A DNA stretch of 36,202 nt, taken from the NCBI GenBank assembly GCA_039819065.1, contig JBCBSS010000079.1, positions 1 to 36,202 on the forward strand, written 5' to 3'. Below are positions 24,278 to 33,373 of the stretch, in pieces. The notes beneath the pieces were generated by a model that worked only from the letters and a program-made list of their open reading frames with translations, was not told where the DNA came from and searched no databases. Source of the stretch: JBCBSS01 sp039819065. GTDB taxonomy: Bacteria; Bacteroidota; Bacteroidia; Cytophagales; Cyclobacteriaceae. Each line of letters opens with the position of its first letter. Position 1 is the stretch's first letter. The position numbers and the translations under genes were made by a program.

Positions 24278-26692
24278 ATGATACGTAACTACATCAAAAT
24301 CGCCTTTCGAAGTCTTTGGAAAAACAAGATTTATTCCTTTATCAACGTCACGGGCCTTGCCATTGGACTGGCTTGTGTTTTGGTTATAGTGGTTTACGTA
24401 CAAAGTGAATTGAGCTACGACAGGTACAATGAACACCACGAAGACATCTATCGCGTTACGCAGCATTGGATCAACGACGGTGCGCAAACGCATTCTGCCA
24501 CCACTCAGGCACCACCTGCTGTGGTGATAAGAGGCAATTTGGCCGATGTCGATAAGGTGACAAGGGTGTACCCCTATTCTGCCTTTATCAGTATCGATAA
24601 GCAGAATAAGATCAAAGAGAATAGCTTTTGTTTTGTCGATTCTACCTTCTTTGATGTGTTTACCATGCAGCCGATCATTGGCAACATGGAAACTGCTTTG
24701 GATAACCCCTTTTCTGTAGTACTAACCAAGAAGATGGCCAATCGGTATTTCGGTAGAATTGATGTGCTGGGGGAAGAACTTTTCTACGAAGACGAGCGCA
24801 GAAGTTACTCTTTTAATGTCACTGCGGTCATTGAAAATATTCCTCAAAACTCTCACTTTGCCCCAGACTTTCTGGCGTCGTTAAACTCCCTTGAAACCAT
24901 GATGCCATGGTACAATAACTGGCATCACCCACCCATGTACACTTACATTAAAAGTGTGTCCGGAGCAGATGAGGAAGTGCTCAATCAGGAAGTGAGAGAC
25001 TTGATCATGTCCAACTTGCCTGACTATGAAAAAGGGCAAAGGGATTACGAGCTTCAGAAATTGACAGATATTCATCTCAAATCCGATCTGGCAGAGGAGT
25101 GGCAAGCCAACTCTAACTACACCTACATCACTATGTTTTCGTTGATTGCAGTTTTCATCTTGCTCATAGCCTGCATCAACTTTATGAACCTTTCTACCGC
25201 TCAAGCCACCAGAAGAGCACAGGAGGTAGGCGTTAGGAAAGTACTTGGTGCAGCGAAGTTTCAACTGATCAAGCAGTTTTTGGGAGAGTCATTTTTCAAC
25301 ACCTTCTTCTCATTCATTTTTGCTTTCGGTATAGCAGAATTGGTACTGACCTATGTATTTAATCAAGTCATAGACAAAGAGCTTTCCCTGTTCTTTTTAT
25401 TGCAATGGCCGAATTGGTTTTATGTGCTGACAACGCTCATTTTGGTCAGTGTGTTAGCTGGCTTATACCCGGCATTCTACCTGTCGGCGTTTAAGCCGAT
25501 CGTCACTTTGAAAGGCAGTAAGTCCAAGACCCGAGGTGCTGCCAGGCTCAGAAAAGGCATGGTGATCTTTCAGTTTTTCATTTCGTGCCTTTTGATCATT
25601 GGTACGGTGATCGTCTACCAGCAAGTGGATTTCCTGAGGAACAAAAAGTTGGGCTTTGACAAGGAGCAAGTAATAACGATTAGGTTAGTAGACCGCTACG
25701 CCCAAATCAACTACCGCAACCTCAAGAATGAGATACTGAAAGAATCAGGTGTCATCAACGTAGCCATGTCCAGTACACTCCCTGGAAAGCCTGATTTCAA
25801 TGTCTGGGAGATAGAACCAGAAGGCATCACTAGTGACAAGGAAATCGTGATGAAATCGCTCGGCTCAGACGAGGACTTCTTGAAGACTTATGATATTCCT
25901 ATCGTAGAAGGAAGAGATTTTATTGAAGGAAACATAAGCGATTCTATAGGAGGATTCATTCTAAACGAAGCCGCCGTTGAAAAATTCGGATGGGAGAATG
26001 ACCCTATCGGAAAGCAGTTTGCGCTCTACCATCATACCAACCAAAGAAATAAGAAAGTCGGTCAGATCATTGGAGTAGCCGAGAACTTCCATTTCCAATC
26101 ATTACATGCGCAAATTGAGCCCTTGGTCATTTTCATCAACAAGCACCAATACTACTGTGATTATTTGTCGGTGCGATTGGCGCCCGGTAATTGGTCAGAA
26201 GCTATTGCTATGCTCGAGCAGAAGTGGCAAGCTTTCCATCCCGATAAACCATTCGAGTTCGCCATACTCGATAGCGAACTGGATGAACTCTATCATTCAG
26301 AGATCAAAACTGGGAAAATATTTTCTTCATTCGCCGTGCTATCGATTATCGTGTCATGCTTAGGGTTGTTTGGTTTATCCGCATTCTCAGCACAACAAAG
26401 GACGAAAGAGATAGGCATAAGAAAAGTAATGGGTGCCAGCATATTCCACATTCTGAAAATGCTGTCCAAGGAATATGTCATTTTGATACTCGCTGCTAAT
26501 CTGGTAGCCTGGCCGCTCGCGTGGCACCTATCACAAAAGTGGCTAGCGAATTTCGCCTATCACATCAATATAGGATGGGGCTTCTTTGTCATCACCTTGG
26601 TACTAGCCGTAATCATTGCCCTGATTACAGTCAGCTACCAATCGATGAAAGCAGCCTTGACCAATCCAGTGGAGACATTGAAAAGTGAGTAA
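24278..26692 (+). CDS. FtsX/MacB-type ABC transporter permease 3 (subfamily B)
   Basis: 804 residues, same duplicated layout (first membrane helix about 20-43, FtsX block 1 from about 283, block 2 from about 678). Loop signatures are AQEVGVRKVLGA (about 313) and TKEIGIRKVMGA (about 708). ELSYDRYN after the first helix and LFGLSAF before the second signature place it with permeases 5 and 6 rather than with 1, 2 and 4. The start is MIRNYIKIAFRSLWKN. Two AAAAGCC octamers touch the start codon. The substrate is unknown and no ATPase lies nearby. Confidence 0.93.
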   Translation: MIRNYIKIAFRSLWKNKIYSFINVTGLAIGLACVLVIVVYVQSELSYDRYNEHHEDIYRVTQHWINDGAQTHSATTQAPPAVVIRGNLADVDKVTRVYPYSAFISIDKQNKIKENSFCFVDSTFFDVFTMQPIIGNMETALDNPFSVVLTKKMANRYFGRIDVLGEELFYEDERRSYSFNVTAVIENIPQNSHFAPDFLASLNSLETMMPWYNNWHHPPMYTYIKSVSGADEEVLNQEVRDLIMSNLPDYEKGQRDYELQKLTDIHLKSDLAEEWQANSNYTYITMFSLIAVFILLIACINFMNLSTAQATRRAQEVGVRKVLGAAKFQLIKQFLGESFFNTFFSFIFAFGIAELVLTYVFNQVIDKELSLFFLLQWPNWFYVLTTLILVSVLAGLYPAFYLSAFKPIVTLKGSKSKTRGAARLRKGMVIFQFFISCLLIIGTVIVYQQVDFLRNKKLGFDKEQVITIRLVDRYAQINYRNLKNEILKESGVINVAMSSTLPGKPDFNVWEIEPEGITSDKEIVMKSLGSDEDFLKTYDIPIVEGRDFIEGNISDSIGGFILNEAAVEKFGWENDPIGKQFALYHHTNQRNKKVGQIIGVAENFHFQSLHAQIEPLVIFINKHQYYCDYLSVRLAPGNWSEAIAMLEQKWQAFHPDKPFEFAILDSELDELYHSEIKTGKIFSSFAVLSIIVSCLGLFGLSAFSAQQRTKEIGIRKVMGASIFHILKMLSKEYVILILAANLVAWPLAWHLSQKWLANFAYHINIGWGFFVITLVLAVIIALITVSYQSMKAALTNPVETLKSE

Positions 26693-26751
26693 TGAGACAA
26701 AAGATGAAAGACATAAGACAAAAGACGATAGACTATGAATGGAATTCTGAG

Positions 26752-26806
26752 TGTCATTGCGCCTGCCTATCGGCAGGTAGGAGCGAAGTATGAGCGAAGC
26801 AATCAA
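26752..26806. repeat. TCATTGCG...GCAATC element, copy 2
   Basis: Closely matches copy 1. The inner hairpin is CCTGCC-TATC-GGCAGG. Confidence 0.65.
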
Positions 26807-27044
26807 GTGGCTGTTAGAACTTAGAATTAAGTAGAAATAAATGGAAGTAAATAGAAATACACAAATGAAATAGGCTCTGGAGTCACCCCTCTCTGATATC
26901 GGAGAGGGGTTGGGGGTGAGGTAGAATACTCAAGAGTTGAGTTCTGTGTTCTGTCCTTCTAGAAGAAACTTATAGGCAGGTACAGAAATAAGTAGAAACA
27001 GGTAGAAGTAAATAGAAGTAAGATGGAAAAAGAACCAATATATA

Positions 27045-27095
27045 ATCAATTGATGATATCGATATTGGCTAAATGCACGAAAGTAACTTTCGCGC
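27045..27095. repeat. Double palindrome, copy 2
   Basis: ATCAATTGAT and GCACGAAAGTAACTTTCGC start 30 bp apart, as in copy 1. Confidence 0.6.
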
Positions 27096-27163
27096 TAGGC
27101 TTAGAGAAAAGAAAGAGGCCTTTAAGTCTTATTTCTTATGTCTTACATCTTAAGTCTCATGTT

Positions 27164-27173
27164 ATCAATTGAT
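27164..27173. repeat. Single ATCAATTGAT palindrome
   Basis: Followed by GATATCAAAACCTTAAG, without the second palindrome. It lies 219 bp upstream of permease 4. Confidence 0.5.
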
Positions 27174-27302
27174 GATATCAAAACCTTAAGAAACACATAG
27201 ATAAACGAAGCTCTGGAACTGTCCCCCTCTGGAGGGGGTAGGGGGAGGAACGAAGATAAAGATACCAGAGCCGAAACCAGAGATAACGAAACAAGTACAC
27301 CT

Positions 27303-27382
27303 AAAAAGCCAAAAAGCCAAAAAGCCAAAAAGCCAAAAAGCCAAAAAGCCAAAAAGCCAAAAAGCCAAAAAGCCAAAAAGCC
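27303..27382 (+). repeat. Ten perfect tandem octamers (AAAAAGCC) abutting the permease 4 start
   Basis: Ten exact copies of AAAAAGCC fill 80 bp and the last ends immediately before the ATG at 27383. The unit is not a multiple of three but lies outside the reading frame, so copy-number change would alter leader length and not the protein. No upstream ATG enters the array. The array contains no stop codon in any + strand frame. Confidence 0.95.
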
Positions 27383-29773
27383 ATGATAAAAAACTATTTC
27401 AAAACCACAATCCGAAACCTTTACCGGAACAAGGTCAGTACACTGATCAACATTCTAGGACTGTCATTAGGAGTGACATGTAGCCTGTTACTGCTCCTAT
27501 TGGTCCGGTATGAAATGAGCTTTGACGCTTTTCAGGAGAACTATGATAGTATCTATCGCATCGTAACCACTGAGAAAAATCAACACAGCGAAGACTTTAC
27601 TTCCGGCGTACCGGCGACCTTGCCTGACGCTGTAAGAACCGACTTTCCGCAAATAGATAAAGTGGCTTTTACCTCCTACATCGTTGGTGGGCAAATTACG
27701 ATCTACCCTGATACCCCAAACCAAAAGAAAGACATTCAAAAAGACTACGGGATATCGTACGTGGAACCGACTTTTCTTGATGTTTTTACTACACCGTTAA
27801 TTGTAGGCGATAAAAAAACGGTCTTGGACGAACCTAACGAAGCGGTGATATCTCAAAAATGGGCGGAAGAGCTTTATGGAAAAGAAGACCCGATAGGACA
27901 GCTCATCAAACTCAATAGAAGTAAAGATTTTGTCATTTCCGGTGTCATGGAAAGTCCAAAAGAAAATACCGACTTTCCGTTCCATTTGCTGCTGTCATAT
28001 GCCACAGTGAGCGAAGGGAAAATTGCCGAGGGTTGGGGTAGCATCAGCAGTGACGATCATTGTTATGTACTCATTAGCGACCCGAATGAGGTTGAGAAAA
28101 TAAATGCGGGCTTCCCGGCATTCGTAGAAAAGCACTTTGGCGAAAGGAACAATTGGAACCGTAACCACGAACTTCAAGCGCTCAGCGACCTGCATTATGA
28201 CGGGCGTTTCAGCAATTACAGCTATAGCATTACACCCTCAGAAGACATTTGGGCTATGAGCGTGGTGGCCTTTTTCCTGATCGCCACTGCTTGCATCAAT
28301 TTCATCAATCTGGTCACTGCCAATGCCGTCACCCGTTCTAAAGAAGTAGGCATTAGAAAAGTATTGGGCAGCTCCAGAAAACGACTGATCGCCCAATTTC
28401 TGGGTGAGACCTTTATCATCACCTTCCTGGCATTTGTGATTTCTCTTGGTCTCGTAGAATTGGGTATCATGTACTTGAACCCATTCCTTGAAGTAAGTCT
28501 ATCCCTAAATATTTTCGGTGATCTGAATCTGCTATTTACCCTCATTGGACTGATCATAGGTATAAGCCTTGTCTCTGGCCTATACCCAGCTTTTGTGATG
28601 TCGGGATTCAAACCTTCTACCATCTTGAAAAGCAAAGGGGGAGAGAAGTTGTCCGGTAAGTTCTCGTTACGCAGATTACTCGTTGTATTCCAATTTGCCA
28701 TCTCACAGATCTTTATCATCAGCACCATCATTCTGGTGAGTCAAATGGAATATTTCAAAAGTAAAGACATGGGCTTTGACAGTGATGCCATTGTGACCGT
28801 AGGACTTCCGGATAAAGACCCATCCAAAAAGCTCGTGCTCAAAGAGCAATTGAAACGTTTGAAAGGAGTAGAAAATGTGAGTCTCAACTTCAGTAGCCCC
28901 GCTTCTGGCTCAGTGTGGGGTACAGGATTTGTTTTCGAAGGGGAAGACGAGGTAAAAGAAACACATGTAAAATATTCTGACCGTGACTACCTGGATGTGT
29001 ACGGGCTAGAACTGGTAGCTGGAAAATGGCTGCCAGAAAATGACAGCATTCGCGAAGTGGTAGTAAACGAGACATTCGTACGTAGGCTCGGACTTTCTTC
29101 ACCTGAAGAGATGCTGGCTAGAAAGATCAATTTCTTCAGAAAGGACTACATCGTACGAGGTGTGCTAAAAGACTTTCACACCTTATCACTACATGAAGAA
29201 ATATTCCCCACCATGTTTGTGTCCAAGGTGAAGCAGAGCAGAATGGCCGCGGTGAAAATGAATACAGCAGACTTGTCTTCCACATTAGCAGAAATCGAGG
29301 ACATCTGGAGATCAGTTTATCCTGATTATATCTATTCCTATGGCTTCGTCGATGAGCAAATCGCGGAGTTCTATGAAGGAGAGCAGAAGATGTCCACTAC
29401 TTTGAGCCTATTCGCATTCATCGCCATCTTCATTGGCTGTATCGGTCTGTATGGTCTGGCTTCGTTTATGACCAACAGACGTGTGAAAGAAATAGGCGTT
29501 AGAAAAGCCCTGGGTGCTACGGCAGGAGGTATTGTTATACTCTTCTCGAAAGAATACTTTAAGCTTATTCTGCTAGCGTTCGTTATCGGTGCACCGGTGG
29601 CAGGATATTTCATGCAAAAATGGCTTGAGAACTTTGAATACCATATTGACTTGAGCCCCATAGTGTTTATAGCTGGAATCCTAGCCGCATCAATCATCGC
29701 CTTCGTCACGGTAGGCTACCGCTCAATCAGAGCCGCATTGGCTAATCCGGTGAATGCTTTGAGGGATGAGTGA
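27383..29773 (+). CDS. FtsX/MacB-type ABC transporter permease 4 (subfamily A)
   Basis: 796 residues with the same duplicated layout. The first membrane helix is at about 20-43, FtsX block 1 at about 285-410 and block 2 at about 670-790. Loop signatures are SKEVGIRKVLGS (about 318) and VKEIGVRKALGA (about 700). Features such as MSFDAFQ after the first helix and LYGLASFM before the second signature group it with permeases 1 and 2. The ATG is touched by an 80-bp octamer array, so its expression may vary between cells through slippage (inference). No ATPase domain is present. Confidence 0.93.
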   Translation: MIKNYFKTTIRNLYRNKVSTLINILGLSLGVTCSLLLLLLVRYEMSFDAFQENYDSIYRIVTTEKNQHSEDFTSGVPATLPDAVRTDFPQIDKVAFTSYIVGGQITIYPDTPNQKKDIQKDYGISYVEPTFLDVFTTPLIVGDKKTVLDEPNEAVISQKWAEELYGKEDPIGQLIKLNRSKDFVISGVMESPKENTDFPFHLLLSYATVSEGKIAEGWGSISSDDHCYVLISDPNEVEKINAGFPAFVEKHFGERNNWNRNHELQALSDLHYDGRFSNYSYSITPSEDIWAMSVVAFFLIATACINFINLVTANAVTRSKEVGIRKVLGSSRKRLIAQFLGETFIITFLAFVISLGLVELGIMYLNPFLEVSLSLNIFGDLNLLFTLIGLIIGISLVSGLYPAFVMSGFKPSTILKSKGGEKLSGKFSLRRLLVVFQFAISQIFIISTIILVSQMEYFKSKDMGFDSDAIVTVGLPDKDPSKKLVLKEQLKRLKGVENVSLNFSSPASGSVWGTGFVFEGEDEVKETHVKYSDRDYLDVYGLELVAGKWLPENDSIREVVVNETFVRRLGLSSPEEMLARKINFFRKDYIVRGVLKDFHTLSLHEEIFPTMFVSKVKQSRMAAVKMNTADLSSTLAEIEDIWRSVYPDYIYSYGFVDEQIAEFYEGEQKMSTTLSLFAFIAIFIGCIGLYGLASFMTNRRVKEIGVRKALGATAGGIVILFSKEYFKLILLAFVIGAPVAGYFMQKWLENFEYHIDLSPIVFIAGILAASIIAFVTVGYRSIRAALANPVNALRDE

Positions 29774-29819
29774 TGAGACATAAGAAGAAAGACAAAAGAT
29801 AAAAGACTTTGGGTCGGGA

Positions 29820-29862
29820 CTGTCATTGCGATGAGTGAGGTACGAACGAAGAAGCAATCCAG
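29820..29862. repeat. TCATTGCG...GCAATCC element, copy 3
   Basis: TGTCATTGCG to GAAGCAATCCAG, without the CCTGCC hairpin of copies 1 and 2. Confidence 0.6.
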
Positions 29863-29887
29863 TGGAGAATTACGAATTGGATTCGGG

Positions 29888-29924
29888 CTGTCATTGCGAG
29901 CGACAAAGGAGCAAAGCAAACCAG
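29888..29924. repeat. TCATTGCG element, copy 4 (degenerate)
   Basis: CTGTCATTGCGAGCG to GCAAACCAG; one base differs in the right end. Confidence 0.5.
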
Positions 29925-30081
29925 TGGCTGTTAGAATTAAGAAATAAGTAGAAATAAATGGAAGTAAATAGAAATACATAGATGAATTAAGCTCGGGAGT
30001 CACCCCTCTCTGATGTCGGAGAGGGGCCGGGGGTGAGGTGGAAACAGATATAAGATGGAATCAAAAGACTTTGGATCAGAG

Positions 30082-30118
30082 CTGTCATTGCGCGCGACGA
30101 AGGAGCAAAGCAATCCAG
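30082..30118. repeat. TCATTGCG...GCAATCC element, copy 5
   Basis: CTGTCATTGCGCGCGACGAA to GCAATCCAG. Confidence 0.6.
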
Positions 30119-30257
30119 AACCTGACGAAGAGTAGGCAGTTGACAATAATCAGTAAGCAAATTTACCTGTTGCAACTTGCCTAAGACTAACTCCCTGTAA
30201 GTCATCCTGAAAGGAACTTATTAGAGAGTAAGCACGACTGAAACAAAAGAATGAGTA

Positions 30258-30395
30258 TATAATCAATTGATGACATCGATCTTGGCTAAATGCACGAAAG
30301 TAACTTTCGCACTAGGCTTGGAGAAAAGAAAGAGGCCTTTAAGTCTTATTTCTTAGATCTTGTGTCTTACGTCTCATATCATCAATTGATGATAT
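30258..30395. repeat. 138-bp block shared with 27041-27178
   Basis: Second copy of the block carrying two ATCAATTGAT words 119 bp apart. Confidence 0.7.
30262..30312. repeat. Double palindrome, copy 3
   Basis: Same 30-bp offset; the second arm ends CGCAC instead of CGCGC. Confidence 0.6.
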
Positions 30396-30431
30396 ATGAT
30401 TGAGTAGGAGGCACGAAAGTAACTTTCGCGC
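30381..30431. repeat. Double palindrome, copy 4
   Basis: Same 30-bp offset although the sequence between the two palindromes differs from copies 1-3. It lies 179 bp upstream of permease 5. Confidence 0.6.
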
Positions 30432-30559
30432 CAGTAGAAGCCAGAATAAAAAACACTGATATGCACCCAAAACTGCCTACTGTTCATCACCAACTGTCAA
30501 CTTATAACCAATAACCGTCCGATACCATACTATCTACTAAGGACTAATGACTATTAACT

Positions 30560-32932
30560 ATGATTGAGAATTACCTAAAAATAGCCCTCAGAACACTCAA
30601 ACGGCAGTTCACCTATTCCATGGTCAATATTACCGGGCTGGCGCTCGGTCTAGCCTCGTCGGTGATTATTCTATTCTACGTGCATGGCGAACTGAGCTAT
30701 GACAAGCACTTCGAGGATTCGGATAGCATCTACCGGCTCAGCACTTCCTTTCTAGGATTGGGCAACTTTGCCAGTGGCCCTGAGGTACTGGTCGATGTAT
30801 TGAGAGAGGAAGTACCTGAGGTAGAACGCGCCACTCGCTTGAAACAGTTGACCGAAATAGACCTCAAAGTGGGCGGCCAGACCTTCACTGAGACCAAGGC
30901 CTACCAGGTGGATTCTGCCTATTTCAGGATGTTCTCCTATCCATTTCTGAGTGGGAACGCCAACACTGCCATGAACAATACCAATGCCGTAGTGATCAGC
31001 GACGAAGTGGCGATGCGCTACTTTGGTAGCCTTGATGTACTCGGGCAGTTGGTGACTTCTGTAAACGATGAACAGGTCTATACCGTCACCGGCGTCATCA
31101 AATCAGAAAAGGAAAGATCGCATTTCGATGCAGAAATATGGCTGCCCATACAAGACAGACTAGAAGGCGAGCAAAACTGGTATTCTGCCTCATTCTATAA
31201 CTATGTGAAAGTGCGAGAGGGTACAACACCAGCTCAGTTTAAAAACGCAATAGACAGAATGTTGGAAGCAAAGATTTGCCCTTTGTTTTGTGGCGATCAG
31301 ACGTACGCAGAGTACAAAGCGGGAGATGAGGCTTACAAACTGTTTGTGCAACCGCTCGGCGACATCTACCTGACCTCAAAGTTACGCTTCGAGCTATCGC
31401 CCGGTGGCAATGAAACCAACGTCTACACCTTTTCGATCATCGGGATCTTTATCATCAGTCTAGCCATAGTCAATTTCGTGAACCTATCCACAGCCCGTTC
31501 CTCAAGGAGAGCGAAAGAAGTGGGTGTCAGAAAGGCTTTAGGCACAGCCAAGAAAGGCTTAGTCACTCAATTCTTGCTAGAATCCATAGTCATCAGCCTG
31601 GCAGCCATGCTCATTTCTGTTGGTCTGGTAGAATTCTTCCTCGTGTTATACGAGAACTTTATTGGCGTACCGCTAATCGAAAGCCTGTTCAATTCAGCTT
31701 TCAATTGGGGGATTGTATTCCTGCTAAGCCTGTTTGTGGGTGTACTGGCCGGCGTTTACCCTGCCTTCTATCTGACCGCATTCAAGCCGATCGAGGTGCT
31801 CAAACAAAGCTTCTTTTCGGGAGGTAGAAGTGGTAGAATCAGCCTGCGCAACTTTCTGGTGGTATTCCAATTCTCAATATCGATCTGTTTGTTGATATGC
31901 ACTGCTTTGGTGCAATTGCAAATGCAATACATCCGCACCAAAGACCTTGGCTTTCAGGATAACAATGTGGTCATCGTGCGCAATGCCAGCGCCCTTGGTA
32001 CCAACAGAGCTGCTTTCAAAGAAGAAATCAGTCGACTCCCACAGGTGACCAGCTCAAGCCTAAACAGCAGACTTCCAGCCGGTAGTGCGGTAATGATCAA
32101 CACCTACCAGACGCCTCAAATGGAGAATGCAGCTACCTTCAACACCTTTTTTGGTGATGACCAGTTTATCCCCACATTGGGTATGCGCATTGTAGAAGGG
32201 CGCAACTTTTCCGCTGACATTGCTTCTGATACAGCCGGTGTCATACTCAACGAGTCAGCCGTAAGAGCCTTTATGCTGGATGAGCCAATCGGAGCTATGG
32301 TCAATCAAAATGAAAGAGTGGTCGGTATAGTCAGTGACTTTAATTTCGAATCTCTGCGCAATGAAGTGGCTCCGGTAGTGATCAAGTACCGAACCTCAGG
32401 TTCTAGAATAGCCTTTAAAATAGACGGGCAGAATACAACTACCTTCGTCGCCGAACTCAACAAGCAGTGGCAGGCGATGTCATCCAAGCCTATGAAATAT
32501 TATTTCCTGGATGAGAACTTTGGTGAATTTGTGGAGAAGGAAGCCATTCTAGGACAAACGGTTTCCATATTCACAGTGCTTGCGGTGATTATATCATGTC
32601 TGGGACTATTTGGACTATCGGCCTTTACCGCCGAGCAACGCACCAAAGAGATAGGTATTAGAAAAGTATTAGGGGCCAGTATAGCGAACATTGTGGTATT
32701 GCTCAATCGAGGATTCACCAAGCCCATTCTGGTAGCCATAGTCTTAGCCATACCAGGCGCATACTACCTCATGCAGCAATGGCTGTCCAACTTCGCTTAT
32801 AAAATCAATTTGGAAATATGGGTATTCGCCGTCTCCGCCATGGCCGCCCTTTTATTAGCCTGGCTGACAGTAGGATACCACTCGATAAAAGCAGCATCCT
32901 CGAACCCGGTAGAAGCATTGAAAGATGAATAA
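30560..32932 (+). CDS. FtsX/MacB-type ABC transporter permease 5 (subfamily B)
   Basis: 790 residues, the shortest of the six, with the common layout: first membrane helix about 20-43, FtsX block 1 near 285-410 (IVNFVNLSTA near 302), block 2 near 665-785. Loop signatures are AKEVGVRKALGT (about 317) and TKEIGIRKVLGA (about 694). ELSYDKHF and LFGLSAFTAEQR put it with permeases 3 and 6. It starts MIENYLKIALRTLKRQFTYS; the LKRQF/LRKQF wording is shared only with permease 6, suggesting these two are closest. The leader is G-poor with no Shine-Dalgarno sequence. Confidence 0.93.
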   Translation: MIENYLKIALRTLKRQFTYSMVNITGLALGLASSVIILFYVHGELSYDKHFEDSDSIYRLSTSFLGLGNFASGPEVLVDVLREEVPEVERATRLKQLTEIDLKVGGQTFTETKAYQVDSAYFRMFSYPFLSGNANTAMNNTNAVVISDEVAMRYFGSLDVLGQLVTSVNDEQVYTVTGVIKSEKERSHFDAEIWLPIQDRLEGEQNWYSASFYNYVKVREGTTPAQFKNAIDRMLEAKICPLFCGDQTYAEYKAGDEAYKLFVQPLGDIYLTSKLRFELSPGGNETNVYTFSIIGIFIISLAIVNFVNLSTARSSRRAKEVGVRKALGTAKKGLVTQFLLESIVISLAAMLISVGLVEFFLVLYENFIGVPLIESLFNSAFNWGIVFLLSLFVGVLAGVYPAFYLTAFKPIEVLKQSFFSGGRSGRISLRNFLVVFQFSISICLLICTALVQLQMQYIRTKDLGFQDNNVVIVRNASALGTNRAAFKEEISRLPQVTSSSLNSRLPAGSAVMINTYQTPQMENAATFNTFFGDDQFIPTLGMRIVEGRNFSADIASDTAGVILNESAVRAFMLDEPIGAMVNQNERVVGIVSDFNFESLRNEVAPVVIKYRTSGSRIAFKIDGQNTTTFVAELNKQWQAMSSKPMKYYFLDENFGEFVEKEAILGQTVSIFTVLAVIISCLGLFGLSAFTAEQRTKEIGIRKVLGASIANIVVLLNRGFTKPILVAIVLAIPGAYYLMQQWLSNFAYKINLEIWVFAVSAMAALLLAWLTVGYHSIKAASSNPVEALKDE

Positions 32933-33263
32933 AATAGATATGAGAAGTTAGAAGTCAGATGTTAGAAATCGTTGAAAGTAAATTCTGACGCCCTTAAAAT
33001 GAAGTCATAAGAAATAAATAGAAATACCTAGAAGTAATTTGAAATATGGCCTTTACTGTGTGAAGTCGTTTCGCATTACATAATGATCTGGAGAATTTCT
33101 CCCTCATTTTTAGGGGGAATACAAGGAGGTAAAACAGATGCAGGATTAGAGACTAAGACAAAAGACTTAAGCTTGATTCTAGATTCTGGATTTTAAAACT
33201 CTGTCCTTCTGAAAGAAACCTATTAGAAGGTAGGCACGACTAAAACAAAAGATTCGATATATA

Positions 33264-33273
33264 ATCAATTGAT
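33264..33273. repeat. Single ATCAATTGAT palindrome
   Basis: It is 63 bp after the CTGTCCTTCT block, the same offset as in the gap before permease 3, and 158 bp upstream of permease 6. Confidence 0.5.
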
Positions 33274-33338
33274 GATATTAGACTTAAGGCATTAGACACA
33301 AGATAAAAGACATAAGACAAAAGATTTTTGGATCAACG

Positions 33339-33373
33339 CTGTCATTGCGAGGAGGTACGACGAAGCAATCCAG
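33339..33373. repeat. TCATTGCG...GCAATCC element, copy 6
   Basis: CTGTCATTGCGAGGAGG to GCAATCCAG, the most compact copy. Confidence 0.6.

Larger units (their letters stand above)
27041..27178. repeat. 138-bp block shared with 30258-30395
   Basis: It contains the double palindrome, an AAGTCTTATTTCTTA tract and a second ATCAATTGAT. The two ATCAATTGAT words are 119 bp apart in both copies, and most bases between agree. Confidence 0.7.
26693..27382. repeat. Repeat-built gap between permeases 3 and 4
   Basis: No gene is seen. Parts in order: AGACATAAGA-type purine tract, TCATTGCG element (26752-26806), A-rich block (26821-26876), CCCCTCTCTGATATCGGAG element (26881-26922), CTGTCCTTCT block (from 26951), double palindrome (27045-27095), an AAGTCTTATTTCTTATGTCT tract, a second ATCAATTGAT (27164-27173), a CCCCCTCTGGAGGGGG element (27191-27250), and the ten-octamer array. 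Confidence 0.7.
29774..30559. repeat. Repeat-built gap between permeases 4 and 5
   Basis: The longest gap, with no gene seen. It has three TCATTGCG elements, the A-rich block (from 29931), a CCCCTCTCTGATGTCGGAG element (29998-30040), a GTCATCCTGAAAGGAAC block (from 30201), two double palindromes (30262-30312 and 30381-30431) and a G-poor leader (about 30482-30559) with ACTAATGACTATTAACT before the ATG. Confidence 0.7.

Noticed and set aside
27143..27376. Hydrophobic - strand frame with repeating AFWLFGFL
   Set aside because: It is only the translation of the octamer array; the array is better read as a non-coding leader repeat.
27303..27382. CRISPR array
   Set aside because: The units are 8 bp, directly adjacent, with no spacers and no cas genes.
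28222..28731. 169-residue open frame on the - strand inside permease 4
   Set aside because: Antisense shadow of the first FtsX block; basic low-pattern translation.
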